Part shown: one piece after another, positions 36,248 to 45,738 of the stretch
Position numbering within the stretch: the first letter of the stretch is position 1
Layout: each line of letters opens with the position of its first letter
Origin: Pseudoalteromonas amylolytica
GTDB lineage: Bacteria > Pseudomonadota > Gammaproteobacteria > Enterobacterales > Alteromonadaceae
Assembly: GCF_001854605.1 (NCBI RefSeq)
Contig: NZ_MKJU01000027.1
Coordinates: 1 to 64,000 of the forward strand
DNA: 64,000 bases
Reading direction: 5' to 3'
Translations under genes and position numbers: made by a program
Notes under the pieces: model-generated
The model's input: the letters and a program-made list of their open reading frames with translations, nothing else
What the model was told of the DNA's origin: nothing
Database searches by the model: none

Positions 36248-37117
36248 ATGACATCTAAATTTTCAATTCGCTCACAATTTGACTTACTTCACGAACAATT
36301 GTCTTTATTCTGCGAAGAGTTACAGCAGTCCGATATTATCAAATCGACATATTTTGAATTGCCAAAAATTGAAAAAGAGCAGGAAGAGAAAGCCCCACTG
36401 ACTATTGAAGTTAATAAGGTTTCTGGGCAAGAAGCGACAAAAATGATAGTAAGTGCTTACAAAGATTTATTTATAGATCATAAGGTCAGCGGCAAGGTCG
36501 TTCAACGACATCCTGGAATCATTTCTATCAATGACCCCAAAGGTAATTTGCAAGCACGACTTAAAGCAGTAAATGAAGCGAAGCAGAAATTTAAAGAGCT
36601 TATTCTAGAAATTCCAAACAATGATGCTCGATTTGACGCCGTACATAGTGCGGTTCCATCATTGATCACCATAGCGGGTTATAGAAAGATCCATAGTGAA
36701 ACAGCTATACCTTATTCTGTTAGATTCACATGGATGACCAAACACGCTACGCGTACACTCTCAAAAGAAGCCGCTTTAGATATGCTTTCTCGTTCATCGA
36801 ACTACTCAAATCCTAGAATGATTGATCAGCAATCATGGCAGTCTCTAGTTGAGCAAGAAAAAATTCGCGTCAATAGTTTAGGTGCTAACAGTAAGTTGAG
36901 AATTAGAAGACCAACGAGAGTATCGCCAGAAGTTAATGTACGCTTTACTGCGCAAAAACGTTATCACGTTAGTGCTGCACTTCCATTTATATTATTTAAT
37001 CCACACCCTGAAACAAAATTAGGAGACTTATCAAATTACGAAAAAGTTGATAATCATCCGAGAAAACGCGCGTACAATTTTTTGGTAGATCGAATTTACT
37101 TAGAAAAAGTGGATTAA
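36248..37117 (+). CDS. tus: DNA replication terminus site-binding protein Tus
   Basis: 289 residues from the ATG at 36248 (an alternative ATG at 36233 lies inside Ter site 4 and directly follows AAAGGA). E. coli Tus is 309. From memory of the E. coli sequence, matching blocks run the whole length: FELPKIEKEQEEKAPLTIEV against SLPEVKKEDEHNPLNRIEV, RFDAVHSAVPSLITIAGYR against RFEWVHRHLPGLITLNAYR, VRFTWMTKHATRTL against LRFGWANKHIIKNL, and NSKLRIRRPTRVSPEVNVRF against [20 protein letters not shown]. Tus binds Ter DNA as a monomer and blocks the replicative helicase from one side. Four Ter-like sites precede the gene. It is convergent with the replication initiator, with a shared terminator between. 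Confidence 0.85.
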   Translation: MTSKFSIRSQFDLLHEQLSLFCEELQQSDIIKSTYFELPKIEKEQEEKAPLTIEVNKVSGQEATKMIVSAYKDLFIDHKVSGKVVQRHPGIISINDPKGNLQARLKAVNEAKQKFKELILEIPNNDARFDAVHSAVPSLITIAGYRKIHSETAIPYSVRFTWMTKHATRTLSKEAALDMLSRSSNYSNPRMIDQQSWQSLVEQEKIRVNSLGANSKLRIRRPTRVSPEVNVRFTAQKRYHVSAALPFILFNPHPETKLGDLSNYEKVDNHPRKRAYNFLVDRIYLEKVD

Positions 37118-37141
37118 AAAAAGCGCCTTGTGGCGCTTTCT
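37116..37141. terminator. Bidirectional terminator between tus and the replication initiator
   Basis: AAAAAAGCGCC-TTGT-GGCGCTTTCTT; 8-bp stem between convergent genes. Confidence 0.85.
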
Positions 37142-37146
37142 TATAT

Positions 37147-38361
37147 TTATTTTTTTACTATTTCTTCCAATGTGTCTTCATCTATCACCTCAGCATTTTC
37201 TACAATTCTTTTACCGCCTTGAATTTCGATGCGTTTGTGATGCTTATTCAGTGCAAGAATTTCTTCACAAAACTGCGCTGATGGATGCATTTCATAAACA
37301 TAGTCTATGATTTGACCCGTTTTATCATCTTTTACATTGGTAATGTTATATTCTGAGATAGCGCCCTTCTCTATGAGATCTTTCATCGTAGTTGTCATGT
37401 CACGACGAAGCGCCTTTAATTTATTTTCAGAAATATCATCTGTTGAATAAATTGAACCATATTTTTCCATAATAGATAACAATCTAAAATGATAGGTTTT
37501 ACCAGGAGCCGCATAGCGCCATAGGTGATATAACCTAAGCATCATCCAACGCGATAAACCACGTTTTAATTCTTGTGCACTATTAAAGTAGTATCCTTTG
37601 TACTCTAAGTTATCAATCATGTTGTGCACAAAAGCATTTAAACAGGCTACACATTTAATGTTTCCGCCCTGCCCCTTTTTACCACTAAAGTGTAGTGATG
37701 ATAGAAAGTTCATATTCGACTCGTAGAACGAATCATCGATATCTGAATTTCGGGTATCTGTGGCAGAATATTTAAATGATAGCTTTGAACCTTGCAATGC
37801 TTCGAGTGATTCTTTTATCTGCGGATAAGGCATTGACTGACCAACAGCTTTTAGCTCTTGGGCCAATTCATTCATTGAGAAAATCACGGCATACTGGATA
37901 CCAGATTTAAAATTAATTTTTACGATTTTGCCTTTAGATGCTAAACGAATTAACGCTCGTTCAACTTTCTCTTCACGATCCGATGGCCAAACCAAATACT
38001 CCATATCGTCGCCATCTTTTTTCGCGCTGACCACAGCTGGAGTAATTTTGATTTCGCCTTCATAAAGAATGCCATCAACTTTCTCAGAAATACGTCGGGT
38101 AATGATGGTCTTTTTAGGCGCATCTTCCAAAGGCAATTTTTTATGACCAGAGCGAACAAAGCGGCCCCAAAGATCATAATGATTGAAGGTATTCGAATAA
38201 GCTCTTAAACCATGGGCGGCATTTTCTATCGATATCCGAACATCTTTATTGTCAGTAAATAATGCTAGACTTTCATTATCAATCGCACTTTCCACACCAT
38301 GGATCTGGCCTCGTAACGAATCAGGCAAGTTATCTACTGAGATGTTCACCTTTCGGCTCAT
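37147..38361 (-). CDS. Plasmid/chromid replication initiator (Rep, winged-helix type)
   Basis: 404 residues. I recognise it as a plasmid-type initiator by position (between tus and the iteron array, divergent from parAB) and by an extended Rep-like pattern: MPYPQIKESLEALQGSKLSF, an HTH-like winged-helix segment, and LSRWMMLRLYHLWRYAAPGK followed by a second helical domain (MEKYGSIYSTDDISENKLKA). Initiators of this kind bind iterons as monomers to open the origin and dimerise to limit initiation. The 708-bp upstream region contains at least ten 18-bp iterons that are the likely binding sites and also overlap its own promoter. The exact Rep family (RepA/RepB) was not determined. Confidence 0.75.
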   Translation of the reverse strand: MSRKVNISVDNLPDSLRGQIHGVESAIDNESLALFTDNKDVRISIENAAHGLRAYSNTFNHYDLWGRFVRSGHKKLPLEDAPKKTIITRRISEKVDGILYEGEIKITPAVVSAKKDGDDMEYLVWPSDREEKVERALIRLASKGKIVKINFKSGIQYAVIFSMNELAQELKAVGQSMPYPQIKESLEALQGSKLSFKYSATDTRNSDIDDSFYESNMNFLSSLHFSGKKGQGGNIKCVACLNAFVHNMIDNLEYKGYYFNSAQELKRGLSRWMMLRLYHLWRYAAPGKTYHFRLLSIMEKYGSIYSTDDISENKLKALRRDMTTTMKDLIEKGAISEYNITNVKDDKTGQIIDYVYEMHPSAQFCEEILALNKHHKRIEIQGGKRIVENAEVIDEDTLEEIVKK

Positions 38362-39069
38362 TTTTCTACTTCCAAAATTTTATGACAGCTTATAACAACA
38401 TATTCGTTCAAAAAAGTTAATGACTAATGTTAGTAAAAAACTGATCCAATCACTATTTTTTGTATGAGATCTGATTTTTACTAACTCTAGAAATTTCAAG
38501 ATCACCTTTTTACTAACTTGGCCCAACTTATAGCGTTAGTTACTTAAAAAAAGGTCAAATAAGCATTTATAACAGGTAAGATCATTAATAACTGTGTATA
38601 ACTCAACCATTACTTAGTACAGATCCGATCTGAACTAAGAAAAGATCCGATCTGTACTAACAAAATAGTCCGTTTTTGCTATTCAATGTTCATAACTAAC
38701 TGATTTAACTTAGTATAAACTTGATCTCTAGCATTAAATTTGTGAATAACCTTGTTGATAAACTGTTCGTAAGCTAACTATCTGATTTTACCTTAGTTAT
38801 TTCGTGATCTGGCAGTTGATAAAGATCAGATCTTTACTTCGTAAATTTATGATCTGTATTTTATAATCTTTTCTTTATTAATTATATAGTTAAGGTACTT
38901 TTTTATAGCTCTAATCTTTAATACCTATATTCTAGCCATATCTAAACTTTACTTACTTATACTTAAGTAAAAGAATTTATAAGTATTTTTTGGATGTCTT
39001 GGTGTTTTATTGTTTACTCCTTATTTGATGGACATTATAATGTTTACTATCAAGTAAAGGATATCGCGT
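38362..39069. other. Replication origin: 18-bp iteron array with GATC ends
   Basis: An AT-rich 708-bp gap between divergent rep and parA. It holds about ten 18-bp repeats of the form [G/C]TTAGT[A/T]-n7-GATC: plus strand 38429 (GTTAGTAAAAAACTGATC), 38613, 38709, 38792 and 38837; minus strand 38468-38485, 38500-38517, 38622-38639, 38644-38661 and, weaker, 38824-38841. Copies at 38613 and 38622 overlap to make a near-palindrome. Each repeat ends in a Dam site, so methylation could control initiator binding. A very AT-rich stretch near 38870-39000 could be the unwinding element. Confidence 0.8.
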
Positions 39070-40302
39070 ATGTCAATTAATAACAAAGCACTCTCAACAT
39101 ATAGCTTATTAAAAGCAACTGCTGAAGTCGCAGAGCAATCGCTAGAAGGCCGTATTCAGCATTACAGAGCGCATCTTAAAACCGATGAAAAAGAGCTAAG
39201 AACTTATACCCAAAAAGCTGCAGCTGATTTACTGGGTTGCAATAATAGAACTCTCAAGAGAAGACATGATCAAGGTGATTTTGATCACTTGAACATTCAA
39301 AAAGGTGCAAATGGACATTACGCATATACTTTGGCCAATATCTTTGCAATGGCTGAAATCATGGGAGTTAACGCTGATCAGCGTAAAGAAGGCGATAAGT
39401 TGCAAGTTATTGTTATCAACTCCCTTAAAGGTGGCTGTGGCAAAACAACATCCTTAGTAAATATTGCAGCAGCCTTAGCTACAACCAATATTAAACGATA
39501 CCGAATAGGGATAATTGATTTAGATCCTCAAGGTTCATCGTCTAGTTTCTTCCCCTCCAGTGACCCAGAGCCTATAACTGTAGGTGACCTTATGCGTGAT
39601 TGTATTGAACTTGAAGAAAATGAAACTTGGCGTAGTGTCGTATCTAGTGCCTTTCAATGTACTCATATACCTAATATTCGCGTATTGCCATCAGGTATGG
39701 ATGATTTTTATTTTGAACATGAAACAGCAACTGAGCTCAAAGAGAGCTCAGGATATGAGCAAACGCGGCATTACCACAAACTTTATGAAAAAGTGATTGA
39801 ACCAGTAGAAGATGAATTTGACATTATTTTAATTGATACCGCGCCTTCACTTAACTTTATGTTTTATAATGCGTTAATGGCATCTACAGCAATGCTAATA
39901 CCAGTACACCCTGAAGCGGTTGATTTTGATGCAAATAATAAATACCTGAAGCGATTAGGCGAGATATACCACACCGTAGCTGCGCTTGGGCACGATGGTT
40001 GGGATTTTATGCAATTCTTAGTCACCAATTATGTCAAAGGTAATCATTCCCAGCGTGATATCGTCAAGGATGTCCGTAGCGCATTTGGTAGACAAGTTAT
40101 GAGTTATCCAATTAACCACAGCTCAGCGATTACCGCTAGTTCATCATCGTTTAATACGATCTTTGATCAAAAAACATCAGATAGCCTAGCAAGTCGGGAG
40201 TCGTTGTTAAAAGCACAAGAAAATATCAAAGATGTAGTGGATGAGTTAGAAATGTTGATCCGTTCAAATTGGCCTTCAACTCAATCAACACTGACGCAAT
40301 AA
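39070..40302 (+). CDS. parA: ParA-type partition ATPase with N-terminal helix-turn-helix
   Basis: 410 residues, the long plasmid type (P1 ParA/SopA-like). Residues 1-105 include a DNA-binding region (AAADLLGCNNRTLKRRHDQGDF) used for autorepression; the rest is the Walker-type ATPase with the deviant P-loop KGGCGKTT (near residue 120), DLDPQGSSSSFFPS and ILIDTAPSLNF. It forms ATP-dependent gradients on the nucleoid that move ParB-bound DNA. parB follows 15 bp downstream. Together with the adjacent origin this is the segregation system of the replicon. Confidence 0.95.
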   Translation: MSINNKALSTYSLLKATAEVAEQSLEGRIQHYRAHLKTDEKELRTYTQKAAADLLGCNNRTLKRRHDQGDFDHLNIQKGANGHYAYTLANIFAMAEIMGVNADQRKEGDKLQVIVINSLKGGCGKTTSLVNIAAALATTNIKRYRIGIIDLDPQGSSSSFFPSSDPEPITVGDLMRDCIELEENETWRSVVSSAFQCTHIPNIRVLPSGMDDFYFEHETATELKESSGYEQTRHYHKLYEKVIEPVEDEFDIILIDTAPSLNFMFYNALMASTAMLIPVHPEAVDFDANNKYLKRLGEIYHTVAALGHDGWDFMQFLVTNYVKGNHSQRDIVKDVRSAFGRQVMSYPINHSSAITASSSSFNTIFDQKTSDSLASRESLLKAQENIKDVVDELEMLIRSNWPSTQSTLTQ

Positions 40303-40317
40303 GAATAAAGGTTTCCC

Positions 40318-41280
40318 ATGGCAAAAAAACGTAAGAATGATACTCGATTAGACCCTTTTGCGTCTCCTGTTGAAGGAAGCAGTCTTGATGACTTACTCGA
40401 TCAGGCGAAAGTCGGCGATGTGATCACCATGCCGGCACCAAGCGATCCTAATCGAACTATCACTTTGACATGTCACGTTATCAGACATAAAGATATCGAA
40501 CTAAAAACAAAGGTTTATGGGCAGAATAGACGAGAGCAATCATTGCTTAATGAGCGCTCTGTTGCTGACATACTACCTGCCATTAAAAGTGACAAACGCA
40601 ATTTGCACCCAGCACTGTGCTGGCAAAAAGACAATATCCAATGGGTTTTATCTGGGTCTCGTAGACGTAAAGCATGTATCTTTGCAGGTGCTGATTATGT
40701 GGTCTTATCATCGAATGATTTTAATGATGATGACGCTAAATTGCTTGCTGTTTCGTCTGATCAATATATCGCTCCCAGCCTTTGGGAGCTGGGCCAAGCT
40801 TACGCAGGTACTAAGCTTAAGTTACAAGAACAAGGTAAAAAAGGTTCATTTAGAGAAATCGCCGCCATTGAGGGGGTTTCACATACAGCGATTGCGGACG
40901 CTATCAAAGCCTATGAGCATATTCCGAAGCATGTTTTAAATTTGTATCCCACAGCCAACCATGTTGGTCGTGAGGCAGCTAAAAAAATAATTGAAGCCAT
41001 TAGCTTAGATCCTGAGATGTTTAACAACATGATCCAAGAGGTGAGCACTCAGCCCTTTATGTTCGAAGAGATGACCGACGAAAAGCGTGCGTTAATGATA
41101 ACAAAATATCTAACCACCTTTGAGGATAAAGCGCATCGTAATGAATCTCTGCTGGAGAGCGATTTTGTGAAAGTACAAAGGAGCTTAAAAACAGGCGATA
41201 TCACCATAAAAATTGATAATCGTGTTCTTACAGGAAAGCGTTTAGAGCATCTGCAAAAAATCTTGTCTAGCTATAATTAG
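40318..41280 (+). CDS. parB: ParB-type partition protein
   Basis: 320 residues. A ParB N-terminal domain (HVIRHKDIELKTKVYGQNRR then QSLLNERSVADILPAIKS) is followed by a helix-turn-helix region (GSFREIAAIEGVSHTAIADA) and a C-terminal dimerisation/DNA-binding part. The canonical GERR-like box is altered to WVLSGSRRRKACIFAGADYV. ParB binds centromere (parS) sites and activates ParA. Second gene of the parAB operon. I did not locate parS; the hairpin after the gene (41290-41321) is a candidate, since plasmid parS sites often lie just downstream. Confidence 0.92.
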   Translation: MAKKRKNDTRLDPFASPVEGSSLDDLLDQAKVGDVITMPAPSDPNRTITLTCHVIRHKDIELKTKVYGQNRREQSLLNERSVADILPAIKSDKRNLHPALCWQKDNIQWVLSGSRRRKACIFAGADYVVLSSNDFNDDDAKLLAVSSDQYIAPSLWELGQAYAGTKLKLQEQGKKGSFREIAAIEGVSHTAIADAIKAYEHIPKHVLNLYPTANHVGREAAKKIIEAISLDPEMFNNMIQEVSTQPFMFEEMTDEKRALMITKYLTTFEDKAHRNESLLESDFVKVQRSLKTGDITIKIDNRVLTGKRLEHLQKILSSYN

Positions 41281-41289
41281 CTCATAAAT

Positions 41290-41321
41290 AAGCCAAGCAA
41301 TACTGAATGATTGCTTGGCTT
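41290..41321. promoter_or_regulatory. Inverted repeat downstream of parB (possible parS or terminator)
   Basis: AAGCCAAGCAAT and ATTGCTTGGCTT form a perfect 12-bp stem with an 8-base loop. No T-run follows, so a plain terminator is doubtful; the position is where P1-type parS sites lie. Confidence 0.5.
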
Positions 41322-41445
41322 ACGTTTAAACTGACATTCTCTGCTCCAACCAGTAAAATACCCGCGTTAAATCTGCGTCTAGCCCTTTTGCTTAGTGCTT
41401 GGATCCCATATACTGGGCGGATTGGTAAAGTTTTGTGTCGTGCTG

Positions 41446-44400
41446 ATGTCTACGCAGTTGTCTAAAGAACAATTGCTTGCCTTGTTTGAAGAAATCAAGC
41501 AAGAACAAGCAAATCAATTTCCACTTTCAGAGCGCTTTTTGAAGCAGTATTTTAATGCTCAAATGCTGAGTAAAGCTAAAGAGTATCTCAAAGACTCGCA
41601 AATTAGCTTTCTCGAACACAGCGATGATTTTTCAAAGATCGACGCGCAAATTATTGGCAACTATGGGAATACTTTCTCTCAGCACATTACTATAGAGCAC
41701 AATACGCGTGGGGTTCGCGTTGAAGCCCAGTGCACGTGTTCAAGTAATGCCAAATGTCGCCATATTGCAGCTGTATTACTCAAGCTAAAAATTGAACACT
41801 CTGGCGGGTTTGGTGAGGCGTATCTAATCAATGATTGGTTTAATGAGTTAGAGCAGTTACAGTTAACCAAGCCCTCAGATATCAACAATGTTTTATTATT
41901 TTCTTTAGAGCTACATGGCGGTGAACTGCAGGTGATGCCAAAGCTGAGTGCTTTTAGACCTGATGGTCATTATCCTCTGGGACGGCCACTTACAGAGCAA
42001 CAGATTAACAGTCAGCTGCCACCACCTGGCGTATCGGATGAAGACTTTAGATTGTTCACTTGGATCCGCTCCCAAAACTCTCCTGGCCACTTCGAATTAA
42101 GTGGTGCATGGGGATATGCCGCGCTTCAACAACTCTTACATACCAACCGCTTATATTTTCAAAATGATCGCACTCCCTTATCTTCTGCTCATCAACAAAA
42201 CTTAAAGTTTGTTTGGCAGCAAGATAGTCAATACGCGCAACTTAAAGCACAACTATCTAATACTGAGCACTGGCTGCTGCTAAAAACAGATCCTCCTTAT
42301 TATTTGGATACAGAGCGTATGTTGGTTGGCCGAATTAGCTCAGAGCTTAGTAGCGAAGAAATTGCACACCTATTGACGATGCCATCAGTTCCTATTGAAC
42401 AGCTGATTCAGGTTGCTACACGATTTGCTGAGCTATATTCTGATGATTTAATTCAAGCACCAGCTGGAATGACTCATGCAGGTGTATCGAATCTATCTCC
42501 GAATGGTCATCTAACAAGCCGCTTGAGTGTCAGCTCTTCTAGCGATGGTGTCCGCCTTAAACTTACCTTAGACAATTCAAAGAAATTGTCTAGAAATGAA
42601 GTTGCAAAGCAGAGAAAAAGAAGTGAGCAGTTGCTTACTGGTTTGGGGTTGAATAATAAAGATGGGTTGTTTTCATTGCCTGTTGAAAGTGAACAAGCGG
42701 AGCATTGGTTTAACAATGAAATCCGCCCACACTTGCTTAGCAAAGGTTGGATAGTCGAAGAACTCAATGAAACGAGCTTAGTCACTGAACCTAAAGTTTC
42801 GTTATCGATAAGGCGTGATAGGCATCACCATATTCTTGGCAAAGTACAATTTGATGATAAGACCGTTTTGCTAGATTGGGATGTGAAGCCGTGTCTGGAG
42901 ATAAACGAACTGGCAAGCCAATATCAATATGTGAAAATAGCGGAGCAATCATATGCTGTTCCTAGTGCAAGTTATGAACTGCTGATTAAATTAAAAGAAC
43001 GTTTTAGCTACTATCTTTCTAATAGCCAATTTAAGTTCCCTTTATATTTCGCTAAAGATCTATTCAATTTGAAAGATGTTGCGGTTAGTTGCGAAGATAA
43101 GCGATTACTGGAATATCTAGATGAACTGAATCATCCCAAAGAAACAAGCAATCTCATACCAGCGAGTACAAATCAGACGTTTACACTGAGGGATTATCAA
43201 GAGCAAGGGGTGAACTGGCTCAGGTTTCTTAATCGGCATCAGCTAGGTGGTATATTGGCTGACGATATGGGCCTTGGTAAAACATTGCAAGTTATCGCTT
43301 ATTTTATAAATCAGCATAATACCTTGGTTAATATGCCGAGCCTGATCGTTTGTCCAACTAGCTTAGTTGGTAACTGGCAGGCCGAGTTCGCACGTTTTGC
43401 GCCTCATTTAACGCTGACCACGGTGCATGGTAGTAATCGCGAAATGCAGTTAGAGACAGTGCATAAAGCTAAATTTATTCTAACGACCTACCCGCTTCTA
43501 AAGCGTGATTTAGCGTACTACAAGGCGTTAGATTTTGATTCAATTGTACTGGATGAAGCGCAGTACATTAAAAATGAATCAGCGCAAATTTCAAAGTGTG
43601 TAAAGCAGCTAAAGGCACAGTTTAAACTCTGCTTAAGTGGTACTCCGGTGGAAAACAATTTGTTGGAGCTTAAGTCACTGCTAGACTTTGTTATGCCCGA
43701 TATCTTAGGTACTCGACAACAATTCAAACAGTATTTTCAATATCCTATTGAAAAAGAACAAGATACAGCGCGAGCGAAGGAGCTACACAGTGTCATTGCA
43801 CCTTTTATTTTACGTCGCACCAAGGCGCAAGTGGTACAAGAGCTTCCAGCCAAAACTGAATTAGTTAAAGAGTTAGAATTTTCACCGAAACAAGCGCAGC
43901 TATATGCAAGTGTGCAGCAACAAGTTGAGAGCAACCTGTTAAACCTATTTAAAGAACAAGGTGTGCAGCGCAGTAAGTTAATGTTTTTGGATGCATTGCT
44001 TAAGTTGCGGCAGATCTGTTGTCATTCTCAGTTAGTTGACAAACAAAGCGATGCTTCAAGCGCAAAGCTGGATTGGCTGAGTCAACATTTACCCATTATG
44101 TTAGAACAAGGACGCCGGGTCATTATTTTTAGCCAGTTTACCACGGTATTGGATTTAATCGCCCAACAGTGCACTGAGCTTGATTTACCCTACACCATGT
44201 TAACAGGACAAACTAGGCATAGAGATAAAGCCATACAAGCCTTTACAAGTGGTGAATGTAACGTATTTTTGATCAGTCTCAAAGCCGGTGGTACGGGGCT
44301 GAACTTAACTCAGGCTGATACGGTGATCCATTTTGATCCCTGGTGGAACCCCGCTGTCGAAAACCAAGCAACTGATAGAGCATATCGCATTGGCCAAGAC

Positions 44401-44562
44401 AAACCTGTGTTTGTTTACAAGCTGATAATGGCAAATTCAATAGAGCAGAAGGTCTTCAATATGCAGGTTCAAAAACAAGCGTTGGTTGATGCATTGTTTG
44501 AGGATAAATCTATGAATTTAAATAAATTTGATGAAGAGCAAATGTTGTCTTTATTGCGCTGA
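41446..44562 (+). CDS. SNF2-family helicase with SWIM zinc finger
   Basis: 1038 residues from the ATG at 41446, which begins MSTQLSKEQLL; the frame extends upstream but without protein-like sequence. An N-terminal SWIM zinc finger (CTCSSNAKCRHIAAVLLKL, CxC...CxH) is followed by a long spacer and the two ATPase lobes: DDMGLGKTLQVIA (motif I), DEAQY (motif II), LSGTPVENN (III), IFSQFT, LISLKAGGTGLNLTQADTVI and ATDRAYRIGQ (V-VI). SNF2/RapA-like proteins translocate on DNA or remodel protein-DNA or RNA polymerase complexes. Gene stands alone after parAB. Confidence 0.9.
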   Translation: MSTQLSKEQLLALFEEIKQEQANQFPLSERFLKQYFNAQMLSKAKEYLKDSQISFLEHSDDFSKIDAQIIGNYGNTFSQHITIEHNTRGVRVEAQCTCSSNAKCRHIAAVLLKLKIEHSGGFGEAYLINDWFNELEQLQLTKPSDINNVLLFSLELHGGELQVMPKLSAFRPDGHYPLGRPLTEQQINSQLPPPGVSDEDFRLFTWIRSQNSPGHFELSGAWGYAALQQLLHTNRLYFQNDRTPLSSAHQQNLKFVWQQDSQYAQLKAQLSNTEHWLLLKTDPPYYLDTERMLVGRISSELSSEEIAHLLTMPSVPIEQLIQVATRFAELYSDDLIQAPAGMTHAGVSNLSPNGHLTSRLSVSSSSDGVRLKLTLDNSKKLSRNEVAKQRKRSEQLLTGLGLNNKDGLFSLPVESEQAEHWFNNEIRPHLLSKGWIVEELNETSLVTEPKVSLSIRRDRHHHILGKVQFDDKTVLLDWDVKPCLEINELASQYQYVKIAEQSYAVPSASYELLIKLKERFSYYLSNSQFKFPLYFAKDLFNLKDVAVSCEDKRLLEYLDELNHPKETSNLIPASTNQTFTLRDYQEQGVNWLRFLNRHQLGGILADDMGLGKTLQVIAYFINQHNTLVNMPSLIVCPTSLVGNWQAEFARFAPHLTLTTVHGSNREMQLETVHKAKFILTTYPLLKRDLAYYKALDFDSIVLDEAQYIKNESAQISKCVKQLKAQFKLCLSGTPVENNLLELKSLLDFVMPDILGTRQQFKQYFQYPIEKEQDTARAKELHSVIAPFILRRTKAQVVQELPAKTELVKELEFSPKQAQLYASVQQQVESNLLNLFKEQGVQRSKLMFLDALLKLRQICCHSQLVDKQSDASSAKLDWLSQHLPIMLEQGRRVIIFSQFTTVLDLIAQQCTELDLPYTMLTGQTRHRDKAIQAFTSGECNVFLISLKAGGTGLNLTQADTVIHFDPWWNPAVENQATDRAYRIGQDKPVFVYKLIMANSIEQKVFNMQVQKQALVDALFEDKSMNLNKFDEEQMLSLLR

Positions 44563-44685
44563 TGCAATTAATTGATAAAGTTTGAATTTAATTTTGAACT
44601 AAATCTCAATGTGGGCAGTCTATAATTATGCTTGTTGGTAGCGATGAGCATTTGTTGATTTCCCCCTTGATTACCATTTGTAATA

Positions 44686-44710
44686 AAGCCAGCGAAAGCT
44701 GGCTTTTTTG
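44686..44710 (+). terminator. Terminator after the SNF2 gene
   Basis: AAAGCCAGC-GAAA-GCTGGCTTTTTT, a 9-bp stem with GAAA loop and T-run. Confidence 0.9.
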
Positions 44711-44840
44711 TTTCTAGCATTTTTTCTTGTACGGTTCTAAATTCCATATTTACTCCACATTGTTAGGTTGAAATATCAACACTGATAATTTAACCCTGCT
44801 AGCAGGTGTCCGGTTAATCAAAATGAAAGGATACACAAAC

Positions 44841-45026
44841 ATGTGTGGTGAAACGGCTTCTACCGAACTGAAATTTATAGAACCACAATCACAATATGAT
44901 TACGATCTATTAGATGAAGTAGCTAAAAGCGAGGATCTCAATAGTATTCTAACCATGTTATTATTAGACGACACTTTATCTGATTCATTACGTCGAAAGG
45001 CGCTCAAGCAATTGAGGGCTAAGTAG
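44841..45026 (+). CDS. Small unknown protein upstream of a response regulator
   Basis: 61 residues starting MCGETASTELKFIEPQ. The ATG at 44841 is preferred to that at 44823 because AAAGGA lies 9 bases before it. Acidic and helical, ending DTLSDSLRRKALKQLRAK. It lies 25 bp before the response-regulator gene and is probably cotranscribed. I do not recognise it; it could be a small regulator partner. Confidence 0.65.
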   Translation: MCGETASTELKFIEPQSQYDYDLLDEVAKSEDLNSILTMLLLDDTLSDSLRRKALKQLRAK

Positions 45027-45051
45027 AATATAAAACGTCCAAAGAGGAACT

Positions 45052-45738
45052 ATGCACCATATTTTAATTGTTGAGGATGACTTCGATATTGCAGAGCAAG
45101 TTATGTTGTTCTTTAAAGCCTCTGGCTTTCAAACTACTCATATTGCTGATGGTGCACAGGTCGTGCCTTGGGTGCAAGACAACCAGCCCGATGCAATCGT
45201 GATGGATATAATGCTGCCCAATCAAGATGGTGTGGAGTGCATGAAGCAAATTAGACTGTTCTCTATGGTTCCGATTGTGATGATGACAGCGAAGGTTGCA
45301 GAAGCTGACAGGCTCAAAGGGTTAGAATTCGGCGCTGATGATTATGTGTGTAAGCCATTTAGTGCTGCAGAGTTGGTGATGCGCATCAAAGCTATTTTAA
45401 GGCGCTGTTTACCCACAGCAGAGACTCAGCAGAAGGTGATTGTGGACGAGTCACAATTAAGTGTCGCTATTTGCAACAAATCACTTTCGCTGACGAAAGT
45501 TGAATTTGACGTGTTTGCCTTGTTGTACAATGCCCCGAGTAGAGTATTCTCTCGCCAACAAATCTTAGACTTTATTCAGCCGGATAACTTTGATATCTCG
45601 GACCGTGTCATTGATAGCCATATTAAAAATATCCGTAAAAAGGTTAAACAATTAGGTTTTTCAGCCAAACTCATTGGCTCGGTGTATGGTGCCGGTTACC
45701 GTTATGACGCGCAACAACTGGAAGATGGCACTAGTTAA
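45052..45738 (+). CDS. OmpR-family response regulator (BaeR-like), orphan
   Basis: 228 residues. Receiver domain with the acidic pair EDD (residues 8-10), phosphorylation Asp in VMDIMLP (about residue 52), Thr in MMTAK and Lys in CKPF; then an OmpR/PhoB winged-helix DNA-binding domain (SLTKVEFDVFALLYNAPSRV, then VIDSHIKNIRKKVKQLG). It activates or represses genes on phosphorylation. No histidine kinase is adjacent in this window. GAGGAA precedes the ATG. The tiny gene upstream takes the place where a kinase might be expected. Confidence 0.9.
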   Translation: MHHILIVEDDFDIAEQVMLFFKASGFQTTHIADGAQVVPWVQDNQPDAIVMDIMLPNQDGVECMKQIRLFSMVPIVMMTAKVAEADRLKGLEFGADDYVCKPFSAAELVMRIKAILRRCLPTAETQQKVIVDESQLSVAICNKSLSLTKVEFDVFALLYNAPSRVFSRQQILDFIQPDNFDISDRVIDSHIKNIRKKVKQLGFSAKLIGSVYGAGYRYDAQQLEDGTS

